A stretch of 64,000 nucleotides of DNA from Diplosphaera chodatii. Taxonomy: Eukaryota; Chlorophyta; Trebouxiophyceae; Prasiolales; Stichococcaceae. The DNA lies in the NCBI GenBank assembly GCA_032358165.1, contig JAALGY010000015.1:1860001-1924000 (forward strand). Reading direction: 5' to 3'. Positions 30,307 to 42,900 of this stretch are shown here, in pieces; within the stretch, counting starts at the first letter, position 1; the number at the start of each line of letters is the position of its first letter. The position numbers and the translations under genes were made by a program. The notes beneath the pieces were generated by a model. It saw only the letters and a list, made by a program, of their open reading frames with translations. It did not search any database and was not told the DNA's origin.

Positions 30307-31048
30307 TACGACGGCCTCAGCGGTGGCGGTGGCACCGCGGTGGCACCGCTAGCATGTGGCGGGGCGGCGACAGCCGCCCGCGGTGGCGCGCTTGCTGCAG
30401 TCACGCGTCTCGCAAGCACTGCTGACCGTCGTGTTGATTGAGGCTTCAGCAGATGTGCCGAATTAATTGGCTGGCACGGACGCAGTGTCCCAAGGCAGTC
30501 AGATGTTGTGCATGCGGCGCTTGCCACTGCAGCCAGCCACTGGCAGGCCGGTTTGTTATGTGCGAGCAGCAGGCGCGCTCGTGCTGTGGCTGCTCCTGTT
30601 TACCACTCTTCAGCTGCCGCGAAACGCATCAATACACGAACTGGAGGAATGCAACTCTGATGGTGCTGCAGTGGCTCGAATGGAATAGCGAGCAGCAGCG
30701 AAGCGGCCTGCCCAGATGTGCAAGCCTGGAAACGCAGTCCGACACCTAGGATGCGTCGCAACCTAGTTATGGCCGCGGTGTGGAGCAGCAAGCTGGTTAC
30801 CACACTGCGAGGAGACCTTGCTTCCTCCCCTGCAGGAAGCAGAAGACCAGAAGTGCTGCGACACAACTGGCGACATGGTGCATGCCCTTTCAGTATGAGC
30901 ACTATCGTCGGAGGGCTGTCTTTGCGGTTGGTCCAGTGAGACGCTGCAGCCCCCCCGCCTTTCGCCACACGGACATCACTGTCACAGAGATTGCCACACA
31001 TCAATGCCAGCAGCTGCAGATTGAGCAATCACAGCCCAACTCCCCGCA
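30307..31048. other. Divergent intergenic region, RPB2 / SUGP1
   Basis: About 740 bases between two diverging start codons. ATTGG (a reversed CCAAT box) is present at 30466-30470, which is weak evidence. An open frame at about 30467-30688 (plus) has no family resemblance and I read it as untranslated. Confidence 0.45.
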
Positions 31049-33524
31049 ATGGGAGGCAGCGGCTTTGCATTCTCTCTGGGCGGAGTCACCAAACGGTCGG
31101 CCACCAAGCCCAAGCTTGCTTTTGGGCTTGGCACTCCAAAGCCCAAACTGGCAGCGGCCTTTGCAGAGGACAGCGACAGCGATGGCGAGGCAGCCGCAAA
31201 GCAGCGCACAGGTTGCACAGGCTGTCGTGCTCCCAGTTGTAGTCATGTCTGCGCTTGCTGCAGCAGACCGTCACCCGCTGCGCATGCCACCGGCTTGCCA
31301 GTCCCCGGACCCTGCCTGACCATGCCCATGAGCTGGTGCTGCTTCAGAGGGCGCGCCTGCTGTTGCCGCGCCGCCGCCGCTGCCGCCATCGCCTGCAGAC
31401 CCCGAGGTGCAAAAGGTCGCGGACAAGTTGGCGGAATTTGTGGCAAAGAATGGACGCTCCTTTGAGTCCATCACGAAGGAGCGCAACCCGGGTGAAAGCC
31501 CTTTCAAGTAAGCAGTGCCGCGTGATTTAGACTGTGGTCGTGCGGCTCAAGGAAATGCCAAAACTCTGCTGAACCTGGCAATCTATCTGCAATTCTATTG
31601 GAGGAATCCCAACCCGGCGGCCCTCCCACTCTGCAGATTCCTCTTCGACCCCAATTGCAGCGACTATCAGTATTATGATGCTAAAGTTCGGCAGTTTGCC
31701 ACCGCCCAGCAAGGTGCGCTGCATGCATCATAGCGGAGGGATGCAATGTGCCACGTGCAGCATCATGTATCGTTGGCAATGCTCCTGCTGATGCTCAAGC
31801 GCACAACAAGCTGATCGAGTCTTCTGTGCAGCAGGCGCTGCGTCATCGTCAGCGCCGACATCCTCAGCACAGCAACAGGCAGCGCCGCACTCATCGCCGC
31901 CGCCGCCGCCTCCACCCTCTCAGCAGCCGCTGCCGCCGCCGCAGCAGCAAACCGCCCAGCAGCCCTACCAGCCGCCGCCAGCGGCGCCTTGGCAGCAGCA
32001 GGCCCAGCTGCCTCCACAGCCATGGCAGCAGCAGCCGCAGCAGGCAGCTCCACAGCCATGGCAGCAGCCTCCAATGCCACACCATGCAGCCGCCGCTGGC
32101 CCGCCACAGCCGTCCCCAGGCAACGCCGCAGCGGCACATCCCTGGCAACCACCCAATTCTTCGGCGCCACCGCCGCCGCTGCCGCCGCAGCAGCAATATC
32201 AGCAGCAGCAGCACCAGCCAGCAGCAGCGCAACAAGCATCTGCTGCAGCTGCTCAGTCTGCGACAGTGGCCTTGTCGCAGCCACAGTCCAGCACCACAGC
32301 ATCTGCGGCGGCCGTTAAGAAGGCGGCAGAGGACTCGCTCGTGGCCATGGAGAAGTTTGAGCGCATGGCAGCGGAGCGCGAGCGGCAGTCGAGGCCCAAG
32401 GAGCGGAAGGTGGAGCTGCTGAACGAGACCTCGTACGACCGCAGGCGCCAGGTACCGATTTGTTGATGAATGTGCTGACGATGCATGACTGACTTTCTGC
32501 ACAAAGCCCCTGTGTGACTACAGTCCATCTCTGCCGCCTCAGGTGGCTGTGGTCAAGAAGGACGGCAGCCGCGGGCACCACATGCAGGTCAGCTCTGTGT
32601 GGGTGTCCAGTTGCTGACCAAACATTGCAGTGTACAGCCGAGTTCTTGGACGCGGTGACAGGTGAGCATTGTGCTGATGGTTGGCCTCTGTTATCATGCA
32701 GGACTACATCCCGCCCGAGGAACTTGCCAAGCTCCTGGCAGCTGGAGGTGAGACTGCTGTGTGTCGTCAACATCACGATGTTCTCGATGTGAGGGCTGTG
32801 ATAAAGGTGTCAGCATGTAAGATGAAGGCAATTGGACACACTGATTGCACATAGAGGCAGCCACTCAGAACATTTTTCGGCGCACAGGCGATGAGCACAG
32901 CAAGGCAGCTGCAGCAGCCCTGGAGGAGCGCAACAAGATTTCCTCCGATAATGTTGGCCACCGCCTGCTATCTAAGATGGGCTGGAAAGAGGGCGAGGTG
33001 CGTGCTGCCTGTTCCTCGCTGTGCAATGCCCATGCCTGAGCATCAATGGTATGGTGTTTGGGTTACGCTGATTGTATGCGGGTTTGCAAAACTGCAAGTG
33101 CTTGCCCTGACCAGATGGATACACCATCCATAGCGAATACAGTTGCCAACCATGCAACGAGTGTATCATGGCCTTGGCTTGCACGCATCTGCGCAGGGTC
33201 TCGGGGCCTCTGGCAGTGGGATCAACGCGCCCGTGGCAGCTGTGGGCACGGCAAGCGGTGCAGGCAACAAGGGCGGCCTCGGCAAGCAGGTGGATTGGCG
33301 TCACTTGTGCTGGTCATCGGCAGTTGCACTGATGTGATACTGCTTTGCAAGGAAGGTTCAACCGTATGAATGGTGAGCGCTGAGCACTGGTGCACTGACT
33401 TTCACAGGAGCATGGCGCAGTTGAGGAGGGTGACGATGCATACACCCTGTACCGGAAGCGCATGCAGCTGGGCTACAAGCACCGCCCAAACCCGCTGGGC
33501 AACCCACGCAAGAACTACTACTGA
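31049..33524 (+). CDS. SUGP1: SURP and G-patch splicing factor (SUGP1-like)
   Basis: SUGP1 joins the spliceosome during branch-site recognition and activates a DEAH helicase through its G-patch. Exon 1 begins [17 protein letters not shown]. The single SURP domain spans two exons: [34 protein letters not shown], then [21 protein letters not shown] long Pro/Gln/Ala-rich exon (about 31826-32451) follows and ends in a helical, charged segment ([20 protein letters not shown]). Small exons then lead to the G-patch ([16 protein letters not shown] and GLGASGSGI). The C-terminus ([20 protein letters not shown] followed by KNYY) is the conserved end of plant SURP/G-patch proteins. Splice phases fit at each SURP and G-patch junction. 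Convergent with ASPM. Confidence 0.9.
31826..32300 (+). repeat. Low-complexity Pro/Gln region of the SUGP1-like gene
   Basis: An imperfect CAG/CCG/CCA-rich stretch read in frame as runs of Pro and Gln with recurring PWQQQ units ([21 protein letters not shown]). It is disordered linker between the SURP domain and the helical segment. Confidence 0.8.
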
Positions 33525-33903
33525 GCTTCGTGGGGCAGCAGCATGGGCCACAGGGCATGTTGCATAGGCTCACAGCGTGCGCTGGGACACTGTTGCGACT
33601 GAGCCCATATGACTGCCATACTGGTTGTGTTCATCAGCATTGTTATTTTTGGCTGTTGGAGCAGCCAGCGTTTGGAAGCACGTCTAGAAGCAAAGTGCAC
33701 ACTGTGTCCTACAACCCTGCCAGACCACATTGTCCAGCAGCTTCCCAAACATCACACAGAAACCCGCAACCTAACAGCTTTAGCCCCTCCCCTGGCAGTA
33801 GGTGCCTCCTGATGTGCATGACAGGTTGATAGCGCTCAAAAGCGTTTTTTGCAGACTTTTCAGCCATATGGCGCTGCTCCTAACGGAGTCTTGAAGTGCC
33901 ATG
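33525..33903. other. Convergent intergenic region, SUGP1 / ASPM
   Basis: About 380 bases between facing stop codons. No gene or RNA recognised; presumably both 3' UTRs. Confidence 0.5.
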
Positions 33904-36900
33904 CTACCGCTGCACGCTGGGGGGCGGCAGGGCTCCCGTCATCCGCCGCGCCTTGTGCCGGCTGGCCCGCACCGTGCTGGGGTAGTTGCTCAGGTCCTGA
34001 GCAGCCAAAGCAGCCAAATATGCAAGCCATCAGGTCCGAAACGTGCTGACCACACCACGACGTGCTGCCCTTGGTGGGAGAGCAAGCACTGGAATGAGAT
34101 CGGTCCCCGGGGAGCAGGACAACCACCCACCTGCAGCGCATCCCGGACAATGGAGTTGCGCGGCATCCAGCCACCGTTGGGCAAGGCCTGCGCTTTTGCT
34201 GCGTCCTGGGCGCTGGCCCCGGCTGCAATCGCTGGCGGCAGCACCGGTGCAGGTGTTGCAAGCGCACGGCCAACGAAGGGCGTGGCAACAGATGGCCCTG
34301 CATTGCATGATGTGCTGTGCATCAAGCTAGCAGCTCCCACTTGTCGTGGCGTCGAGGCATGATGGCAGGAGCTTATAAAGGCTAACCTGGAGTGGGTGCC
34401 AGCGGCGGGATGGCCAGCGAAGACCGCCGTGGCGCAGCTGGCCCTGCGCTGCCGCCCAAGGAGGGTGTCGAGTGAGCAGCTGCAGCCCACTTGGGGTGGC
34501 AGCCCAGTGCCGACAAGATGCGGAGCATCACGTCCAGCTGCCGGCCAGTAGCAACCAGCTTGAGCGTCTTCAGCCGTGCGGTGGCATCCGACCCCTTGAG
34601 GCCTGCGGCGTGGGAAGGACTACACATCGGCACCAAGCTCAGAGGGTGTAGCAACGAAGGCACGGCTAGCACAGTTGCCACGTCTGGTTGTCTTGAGTGG
34701 CAGAGCAGCCGACCCACTTTCGAGGCGGGACAAATACAGCCGATCCCGCTGCGCGCTGCCGTGCAGCACATTGGACACCGCCTCCAGGTGGCGCACTGTG
34801 GCGCCATCGGGTGAGATGCCCTGTGCTAGTGAAGTATGCGCCACCAGGCGTTCAGCAACGCCGGCCACCGCCATGAAAGTGTCCTGCACCACAGCAGGGA
34901 CCATGGTCAGACGACAGTGTTGCACGGGTGCAGCACAGAAAAGACTGTAGTCGGTTGACAGTGTTAATGCATGGCAGTATCGTACTTGCACATGACGTGC
35001 AAGCGCCTGAGGGAACCCACCGGCTCATCCCTGAAGATCTGCAGCTTCTCGGCCAGCACGTCCAAGGCGTCTGCCGTCATGAGCGCTGCAGCGCCTGCAA
35101 GCATGTTCAGTCCTTTTGCAGTACTGGACACTCAGGCTACTTCACAGCAGAGCCTGAGTGGCGTCTTCTACAGGTGCCAGGGCGGGTGCCTGCTTTGCAG
35201 GCATGCCAGCCGGTCAGGACGAGAGGGCTGGCAGGCATGAACACATCAGGCAGCATGGGGGGCTGCCCAGCAGGCGCACCCTGCACATCCGCAGCCAGTG
35301 GCTTCAGGGCGGCGAGTGCCGTGGCCAGCAGCGCGGCGTGCGGCTTGGAGCGGTTGCAGCAGCGCACCAGCCGCAGCAGGGCCGGCAGCGCCCCGGGCGT
35401 GTCCACAGCAATGCTGACGCAGCCGGCTGTCGCAGAGACGCAGCGGGACAGCTGCTTGCATGCTTCTGTCACCTGCACAGCGTTGTGCATCGGTGAGAGA
35501 GTGCCCACCTGACGCTGCGGACATCTCATCCGTTGCCACGCTTTGCACGGCGTCACCACGAAGCATGGTGAATGCGTCCTAGAGTGATTAGATGCCACTC
35601 GTGCCTGAGAGAGGCTGGCGGCACCAGCTGGCAGGTCCGCATGCTGCACCACCACCGCCAGCGCGCCCCGAGTCAGCACGTCGAGCCGCCTGCCGGGGTT
35701 GGCGGCTGCAGCGGCCGCCGCCAAGGCGATGCGCCCCCGCAGCAGGGCCGCCTTGGGTCCGGCTTGCCGCCGTGCAGCCATGCCCCGCCACACTGCCTGC
35801 GGTGCAGCAAGTGCGCTGCCTTAGTGCAGTGAGGTCGGCACGTGCAGTGTGGTTTTGGGTGCATGCAGCGGAGCGTCCTGGAAAAGCAGACATGGCAGGG
35901 AACCACAGCAGATGGTTCGATTGGGAGGCAATCGTACCTGCAGCACAGTGGCGGCTGCCTCGGCGCGAGCTGCGGCTCGGAGTGCCAGCAGCGACCGCGC
36001 CGCGCGCTGTATGACGGCCGCGGCAGCCGCCCGCCGCTGGTAGTGCGGGCGCCAGCTGCGCTGCAGGACAACTGCAGCCCGCCTGCATCACCGACTGCAA
36101 GCCCTTGGGCTGGACTGCTCGAGTAAACATCCAGCATGCAGCTGAGCTTCTGCGTGTGCAGCTGACACTGCCAGGCTTGTACGCCGTTACTGCAACGAAT
36201 GGTTGTCCCACCTGAGAGCCAGGAAGCAGGCTCGCTCCCGGAAGGTGGCCGCCCAGGGTGCGATGACCGCCAGCGCGGCCTGCTGCCGAGCTGCCTCGGC
36301 CGCCGCCGCCGCTGCTGCCTCCGCACGCAGCGCTGCCGCCTGTGTTGCACGACGGAGCGAGCATTCACGATTCTGTACACCACATGGACACGCCATGCTG
36401 CCTCCAGGCTTGAGATCATGTGATGCAATGCGGGTGTTGATGCCCGTGAGCCGCCATCAGACGTGTCTCGCATGGCATCGCAGCCCAGCTGGGTCAGTCA
36501 GCTGCTCACCTGTCGCCTGGCAGCCCAGCCGCGTGCCGCCGCCTGCAGCCGCAGCGCCGCGGCGGTCTGCAGGGCGTACCGCCGCGCCGCACGCCTGTAC
36601 TCGCGCATCGCCCGCTGCACTTGCACCACCGCCGTGTACCTGCCAAAGCAGCCGGCTGGACGTCATCGTGTACATCCTCGAGTACAGGATTTCCTCCACA
36701 AAATGTCTTTGTGCGGATGGTGCTTGAGTGAGCTCCTCCACACTCTGCAGTTGCTGCAACGAAATCATGAGGTTGCAGGCGTGCTGCGTGCTGTCAGGTT
36801 GCTGGCGGCACCTGCGGCGGGCTTGGTGCCCGCGGACGTGGGCCTGCAGCAGCCGTGCAGCCGCCTGCTGGGCCCGCAGCTGCCGCCGCGCCAGCGCGCC

Positions 36901-39900
36901 GCGCGCGTAGCGCTGCAGCTGCACCGCCGCCGCGACCCTTCGCACGAGCTCCCTGGCGACGGCGCTGCGCCACGCTGCCTGGATGGCGACGGCCGCCCCA
37001 CGCTGCTGCCGGAAAGTGCGCCGGCAGCTGCACATTCGGACTGCTGCCTGGACCTGCACAGTGCGCTAGCAACAGCAGTGACCACCACGCGACATCAGCC
37101 ATGGACGATTGACACAACATTGGCATTTGGGCGTGTCGTGCTGCTTCGTCTCCCATATGAGCAGCAGCTGGGTACCTGGACTGCCGCGGATTGCAGGGCC
37201 CGGAAGCTGCCGCGCTGCCTGCTGCCCCGCCAAGCCGCCTGCAAAGCCGTGGCGGCTGAGTGCTGCGCCGCCAGAGCCGCGTGTGCGGCACGTCCAGCGA
37301 GAACCGCCCGCCAGGCTGTCTGCAGAGTGGCTGCTGCGGCGCGCTGCCTCTGGAACAGGGCCCGCGCATTGCACATGCGCACTGCCGCCTGGATCTGCAC
37401 CACAGCTAACCCATGTTCGCAAGATGTGGTGCAGTTGTGCCACTCAGGTCTGAGGTGACTGCTTCGACTTCACACTCGTCCTCTGGAACTTCTGCCGTGA
37501 TGCATGACAGTCACAGTATGAGCGAGCTCCTGTCACCTGCACCGCAGCTGTGCGTGCGCTGAGGTACGCCTGCCGATGATGCGTGCACCGCCATGCTGCC
37601 TGCAGCACTGTGGCCGCCCGCTGCTGGGTCGCCAACTGCCGCCTAACGCACCGGCCCCGCCACACGGCCTGCATTGTGATGGCCGCCCGCAGGCGCTGCA
37701 CATGGTGCCTGGCTGTGTGGCCACGCCACACTGCCTGCAGATGAGACAAGTGATAGCAGTCGCTTTAGGGGGTGAACCGTGTGCATTTGTTCAGGGTGGC
37801 CTGCCTTTCTACACGCAGGGCAAAACCTCTGAGTGCCTGTGACTGAAGCTAGAGCATGGCCTGCTAGTGGCGACCTCTATGACTAGAGGTGCTCTATGCA
37901 CCTGCATGTGGACGGCGGCGCTGCGCTGCCGCAGGAATGCCGCCCGCGCCATCCGCCCCCGCAGTGCTGCCTGCGCCACCATGGCGGCGGCCCGCAGCTG
38001 GCGAAATGCCCGCCGGGCCGTCAGACGCCGCCGTGCTGCCTGCACTGTCACAGTCGCTGCACGCTGGAGGGCTGCGCTGCGCCGCTGCCGGGCACCCCGC
38101 CACGCTGCCTGGATGGACCGGGCTGACAGGTGGCTGCGGAGCAGCCGCCGGGCCTGGTGCCTGCGCCACGCCGCCTGCACAGCCGCCGCCGCAGCCTGGG
38201 CCCTCGCAAGCTGTCGCCGCGCAGCTGTGCCGCGGGCCAGCGCCTGCAGCCGAGTCGTGGCCAGGCGCAGGCCCAGGTACGCGATGCGCTGCCGCCGTCC
38301 CCGCCAGGCTGCCTGCACGGCCAGCGTCGCGTGCCGCTGCTGCTGCATGGTACGCCGAACGGCAACGGCACGCCATGCCGCCTGCAGCCGCACGGCTGCA
38401 CGGAGCTGGCTGGTCTGCAGGCGGGCAGCGCGTCCCCGCCATGCCGCCTGCACGCGGGTTGCTGCCCGCCGCTGGCGGCGCAGCTGCTGCCTGACCGCCG
38501 CGCCCCGCGCCGCTGCCTGCCGGCCAGAAGTGCAACCTGAGAACTCGCATTGTTTCTTGAAGTGTTGTGTGCTATGCTGCCCCACAATTCACACGACAAC
38601 AAGTCCGCCCGAATCTCATGCTGCTGGCTGCGCACCTGCAGGGTGGTTGCAGCGGCTGCTGCCTTTCGGAGCGACGCCATGACCAGCTGCATGCGCCAGA
38701 CTGACTGGATGGCGACGACCGCCGCATGTGCAGCACGCAACTGCCTCCGCACCTGCGCTCCCCGGGCGCATGCCTGGATGCTGACCGCTGCTGACCACAT
38801 CTGCAGGCCAGGATGGAGAGTTTGCCACGTCGAGCGTCAAGGTGGTTTGAAGCACAACAAGCTCCCCCATGTAGGCTGCTGTTCTGCAGACCAAGATCGC
38901 ACCTGCACATAGTCACGCCGACAGGTGGCAGACCGCCATGCTGCCTGGATACTGATAGCTGCTCTGACCATCAGCAAGAAGGCCGACCGCTGCTGCGCAC
39001 CTCGCCAGCAAGCCTGTAGCACACAACCAGCCCATAGTCTGCTCAGCACATTGGAACAATGACCAGTTCCTGTCACCCAGCTTGATGCATGGCGAAGTCG
39101 CTCGAGTGCCCTCTTCCATGGCAGCACCTGAATGCAGGTTGCCGCCCGGTGCTCGGTGGCAAGGCGGCGCCGCACAGCCGCGCCCCGTGTCGCCGCCTGG
39201 AGCGACACCGCTATGGCACGCAGCTGCAGGAACGCTTGCCGCTGGTGCCGGCCCCGCAGGGCAGCCTGCAGCGCCGTTACTGCCGTGCGCTGCCTGCTGA
39301 GGCGCAGCCGGGCGGCGGCGCCCCGCCACGCTGCCTGCAGTGTCGCGACTGCAGCCGCCCGCGATGCCAGCTGACGCCTGGCCAGGCAGCCCCGCCACGC
39401 AGCCTGCAGCCGCGTGACTGCCGCTGCCTGGAGCGCCAGCTGGCGGCGGGCTGCGGCGCCGCGGGCTGCTGCCTGGATGCGCATTGCCGCCGCCACCTGC
39501 AGCGCCAGCCTTCGGCGCACCAGGAAGCCACGCGCCGCCGCCTGCACAGCCTGCGCCGCCGCCCACTGCGCAGCGATTGCCATGCGAGCGACAAAGCCGC
39601 GGTAGCACTGCTGGATGGTGAGGGCGGCCTGCATGGACATGTCGCTTGATAGCTGCCAAAGAGTGAATGTGAATGCTGTGTTCGCTTGGAAAGGCACGTA
39701 CTGACTGCCAAGCCAGCCTGCTTGCACAAAGCACCTGCTGACGGCACGCCTGCAGCCGATGTCGGCATCCGCGCCACGCTGCCTGAATGCGCACAGCTGC
39801 AGCGCGGGCTGCAACAAAGGCTAGCCGGTGGTGCTGGCTTCGCACCGCTGCCTGCATGACGAAAACAACAGGTGAGCTATTTTTCTGCCTCATCATATCA

Positions 39901-42900
39901 CCCAGTCAAAGCGAGTCCGGAAGTGAGCACGCTGCTCACAACCGACAGCGCACCTGCACCGTGATGGCCGCAGCCCTCAGGTGCAGATATGAATGCCTTG
40001 CAGACGCGCCCCGCCACACAGCCTGCAGCCTCAGAGCGGCGCGCTCCTGCCTGGCAAGCAGCCTGCGAGCGCCATGGTTACATAGATTACCGCATCAGCC
40101 TCACAGATGATGCATTTGTAAAAGGAGTGCCAAGTCCTACACACAAAAGCCGCTGCTGACGGTCACTGAACATGATGGCAGGCCATGACGACGATGTTTT
40201 CGGCGTCGCAGTTTGGCGTGTACCGTGACGCCTTCAGCTGGCGGGCGCGCAGCAGGCCGAGCGCCAGGATGGGCGGCAGCACCCGCTCGTTGTGCACCCA
40301 CCGCCGCGCCTGGCGCCCCCGCCACGCCGCCTGTCGCATGGGGAACAAGCTCTCAACTGCTGCTCAGCATCGTCAAAAGCCAGCAGCAGCCTGCTGGGCG
40401 GGGTGTGCTGAGCGTTGGCTGACCTGCAGGGTGATGGCCGCGGCCCGCTGGCGCAGGAAGGCGGCCCGTAGGGGCCGGCCGCGGGAGGCGGCCTGCAGCG
40501 TCCGCAGCGCTGCGAACCCCCGCCCGATGGCCGCCAGCCGGGAGGCCAGGGCGCGGCGGGAGCGCCACCGCCGCACCGCCCCCTGCACCACCGCCGCCGC
40601 CGCGACCCACGCCTCTCGCACGCCCCGCATGCTCTCTGCACACCGGTTGATGGGGATCAGCAGAGTCGACTGGCAATCTCCGGCGCCGAACGAGCACAGC
40701 CGAAGGCGCTGCATCGCTCTGCACAACGAGTGTGTATCTGCAGGATGACACAACCGCAGGGTGGAAGCAGCAGTGTGCATCGCACCAGGGCGCCAGGACC
40801 GGCGGGTAGCCAGGAAGCGGTCCAGGCGGAAGGCCTCGCGCGCCTGCCAGCTGTGCTCCAGCAGCAGCGATGCCAGGTGAGCTGTGAACAGCACCTGCAG
40901 GAGAGCGGCAAGACGACTCGCATGAGTGTGATGAGCGTATCAACCAAAGCTCTGCTCAGCACCTGCTGGAGGTTGCAATACCCGACTGTGGGGCCAGCAA
41001 CAAGCGCCAGCGCTGAAGTGGCAGCGGTGGCGCACCATGGCGCGGCGGTCGGGGCCAAAGTCGGCAAAGGCGGCGGGCGACATCATCTCTGGCAGCGGCC
41101 CCAGCTCTGCGGCTTTGGCCTGTGCCAGCTCGAAGTTGCGCTTCACGCCGTCCCTGCAAGACCAGAGCGTCTCAGGGCTCCACGTTCCACTGATGCATTG
41201 GCCGGCCCACCCTGGAGCTTATAAAGGCAAATCCTGTAACAGGGGATGGCCCATGTGGAGTCGCACCTGTGGATGCGTGATGTGTCATCCTCGATGCGAC
41301 CAGTTGCTTCATGCAGGACCATCCACCCTGCACACCCACTTGCCTGTTAGCTCCATCAGTCTGCAGTGCGCTCAAGTCATCCTGGCAAAGTGAACTTCAT
41401 TAGCCGAGTACTGCCGAGCCAGGGTGGCAGTGCATACCTTGTTGTGAGGCTGTGTCAGAGTGGCCTGCACCCAACTCGTGTGCGCCCAGGGCAGCTGCAT
41501 CAGCATCCGGATAGCCGCCGGGAGCATAGATCTCGCTGACGGACAGCTTGGACGGGGCATAGTAGTTGACCTGTGGGCACATAGCTCCCATTGCAGCATC
41601 AGCTCATGTGATTGACATTGCAGTCGCAGCTTCCCCTGCATTGCACGATGGCGGCAGGCGACATGTGGCATCAAGGCTGCGCACCAGCAGGCAGAGGACG
41701 CGGCCGTCGGCAAAGGATGTGCTGAAGTCCGTGACTTGCACATTGTACAGGCAGCACACAGCCTGCATGCGCGGCGCACAACGACGATCAAAGGCCGGAA
41801 AAACGCATCGAGCACCACATCTGCCGCAAAGGTATCATTGCGCACAGTGCCAGTGCCGGTGTCAGTGCTTGATGTGGCGAGCATGGCTTGCCTGGACCCA
41901 GGACAGCAGGGCAGCCGCATGCGCCTCGCCGCCGCTCGGCTGCCCGGCATCAAGGGGCGGCGGGACCACCCGCCGGCCCATGAGGCGGGAGGTGTTGGCC
42001 GCAACACGCTCCAGCTCCAGCTTCAGCAGCCGGGCTGGCACCAGCCGCGGCACCTGCATGAGCGTGCTGTTCTGACTGCTTGCGGTGTTCCAGGTGCAGA
42101 GCCCAGGGGGGTCAGGATGTTCCGCTGCTGCACGGAGCGAGTCAAGCCAGTTTTGGGCCTGTCCAAGACCGCTCGTGTCACATGTGAAGGCTTGCGGTCT
42201 GCATCCAGGCGCACCTCGAAGTTGATGGCGATGGCCCAGAGCAGGGCCAGCGTCGCCGCCTGGTTGCCATTTGTGATGTGGTCTGGCCGGATGGCGAGCA
42301 TGCGGCCATCTCCCGACTCCACCCTCTGTGCATGCAGCGCCATTCATCTCATCATGCTCAGCCAGTTCGTCAGCACCACTGAGGTGCACCCCCACACTGC
42401 AGGGGACCTGGAACGATATGAGGCAGCTTCACTCTGCGCCACAACCAGCGGGGGAAGAAGGGCTTACCGTCAAGTCCAAGCCGGCAGCTGACAGCTGGTT
42501 GAGCGCCAGCCGCACATTTGACACATTGACCGCATGGCTCTGCCGCCCAGTCTGCAGCTTGGCCTTCTCGAGCAGCGACACTGCACCTGCAAGCGTCGTA
42601 TGCATCGCAATCACCACCTTGACCTGCTGTACCTTGCCGTGTGGCATCATGCCTGACACAAGGACATCTGGTGCGTCTGGTAGGCATCAGAGGCCCCTTT
42701 GCGTCGCCAGGCACCTGTCAGCTTTTCGGCCAGCTTGCAGAGGCGCAGGCCATCGCCCAGGTCGGCGGCCAGCGAGCGCACGGCGAAGTCGAACTCGTGG
42801 AGCCTGCTCTGCACGTGCGTCAGGCGGTAGGCGCAGGGCCGCAGGTGGTGCAGGATGTTGCCCTCCCCCCGCAGCCCGGCGCCAAACAGCATGCCCACCA

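Noticed and set aside
37867..38682. Long plus-strand open frames (to 271 codons) rich in Cys, Arg and Ala across the ASPM IQ region
   Set aside because: They are antisense shadows of the GC-rich IQ repeats; the minus strand reads as clean IQ motifs with consistent splice sites.
34366..41230. A 15-mer ggagcttataaaggc shared by two ASPM introns (near 34370 and 41215)
   Set aside because: A few identical 15-mers are expected by chance on the two strands of 64 kb, and the flanking bases do not match.
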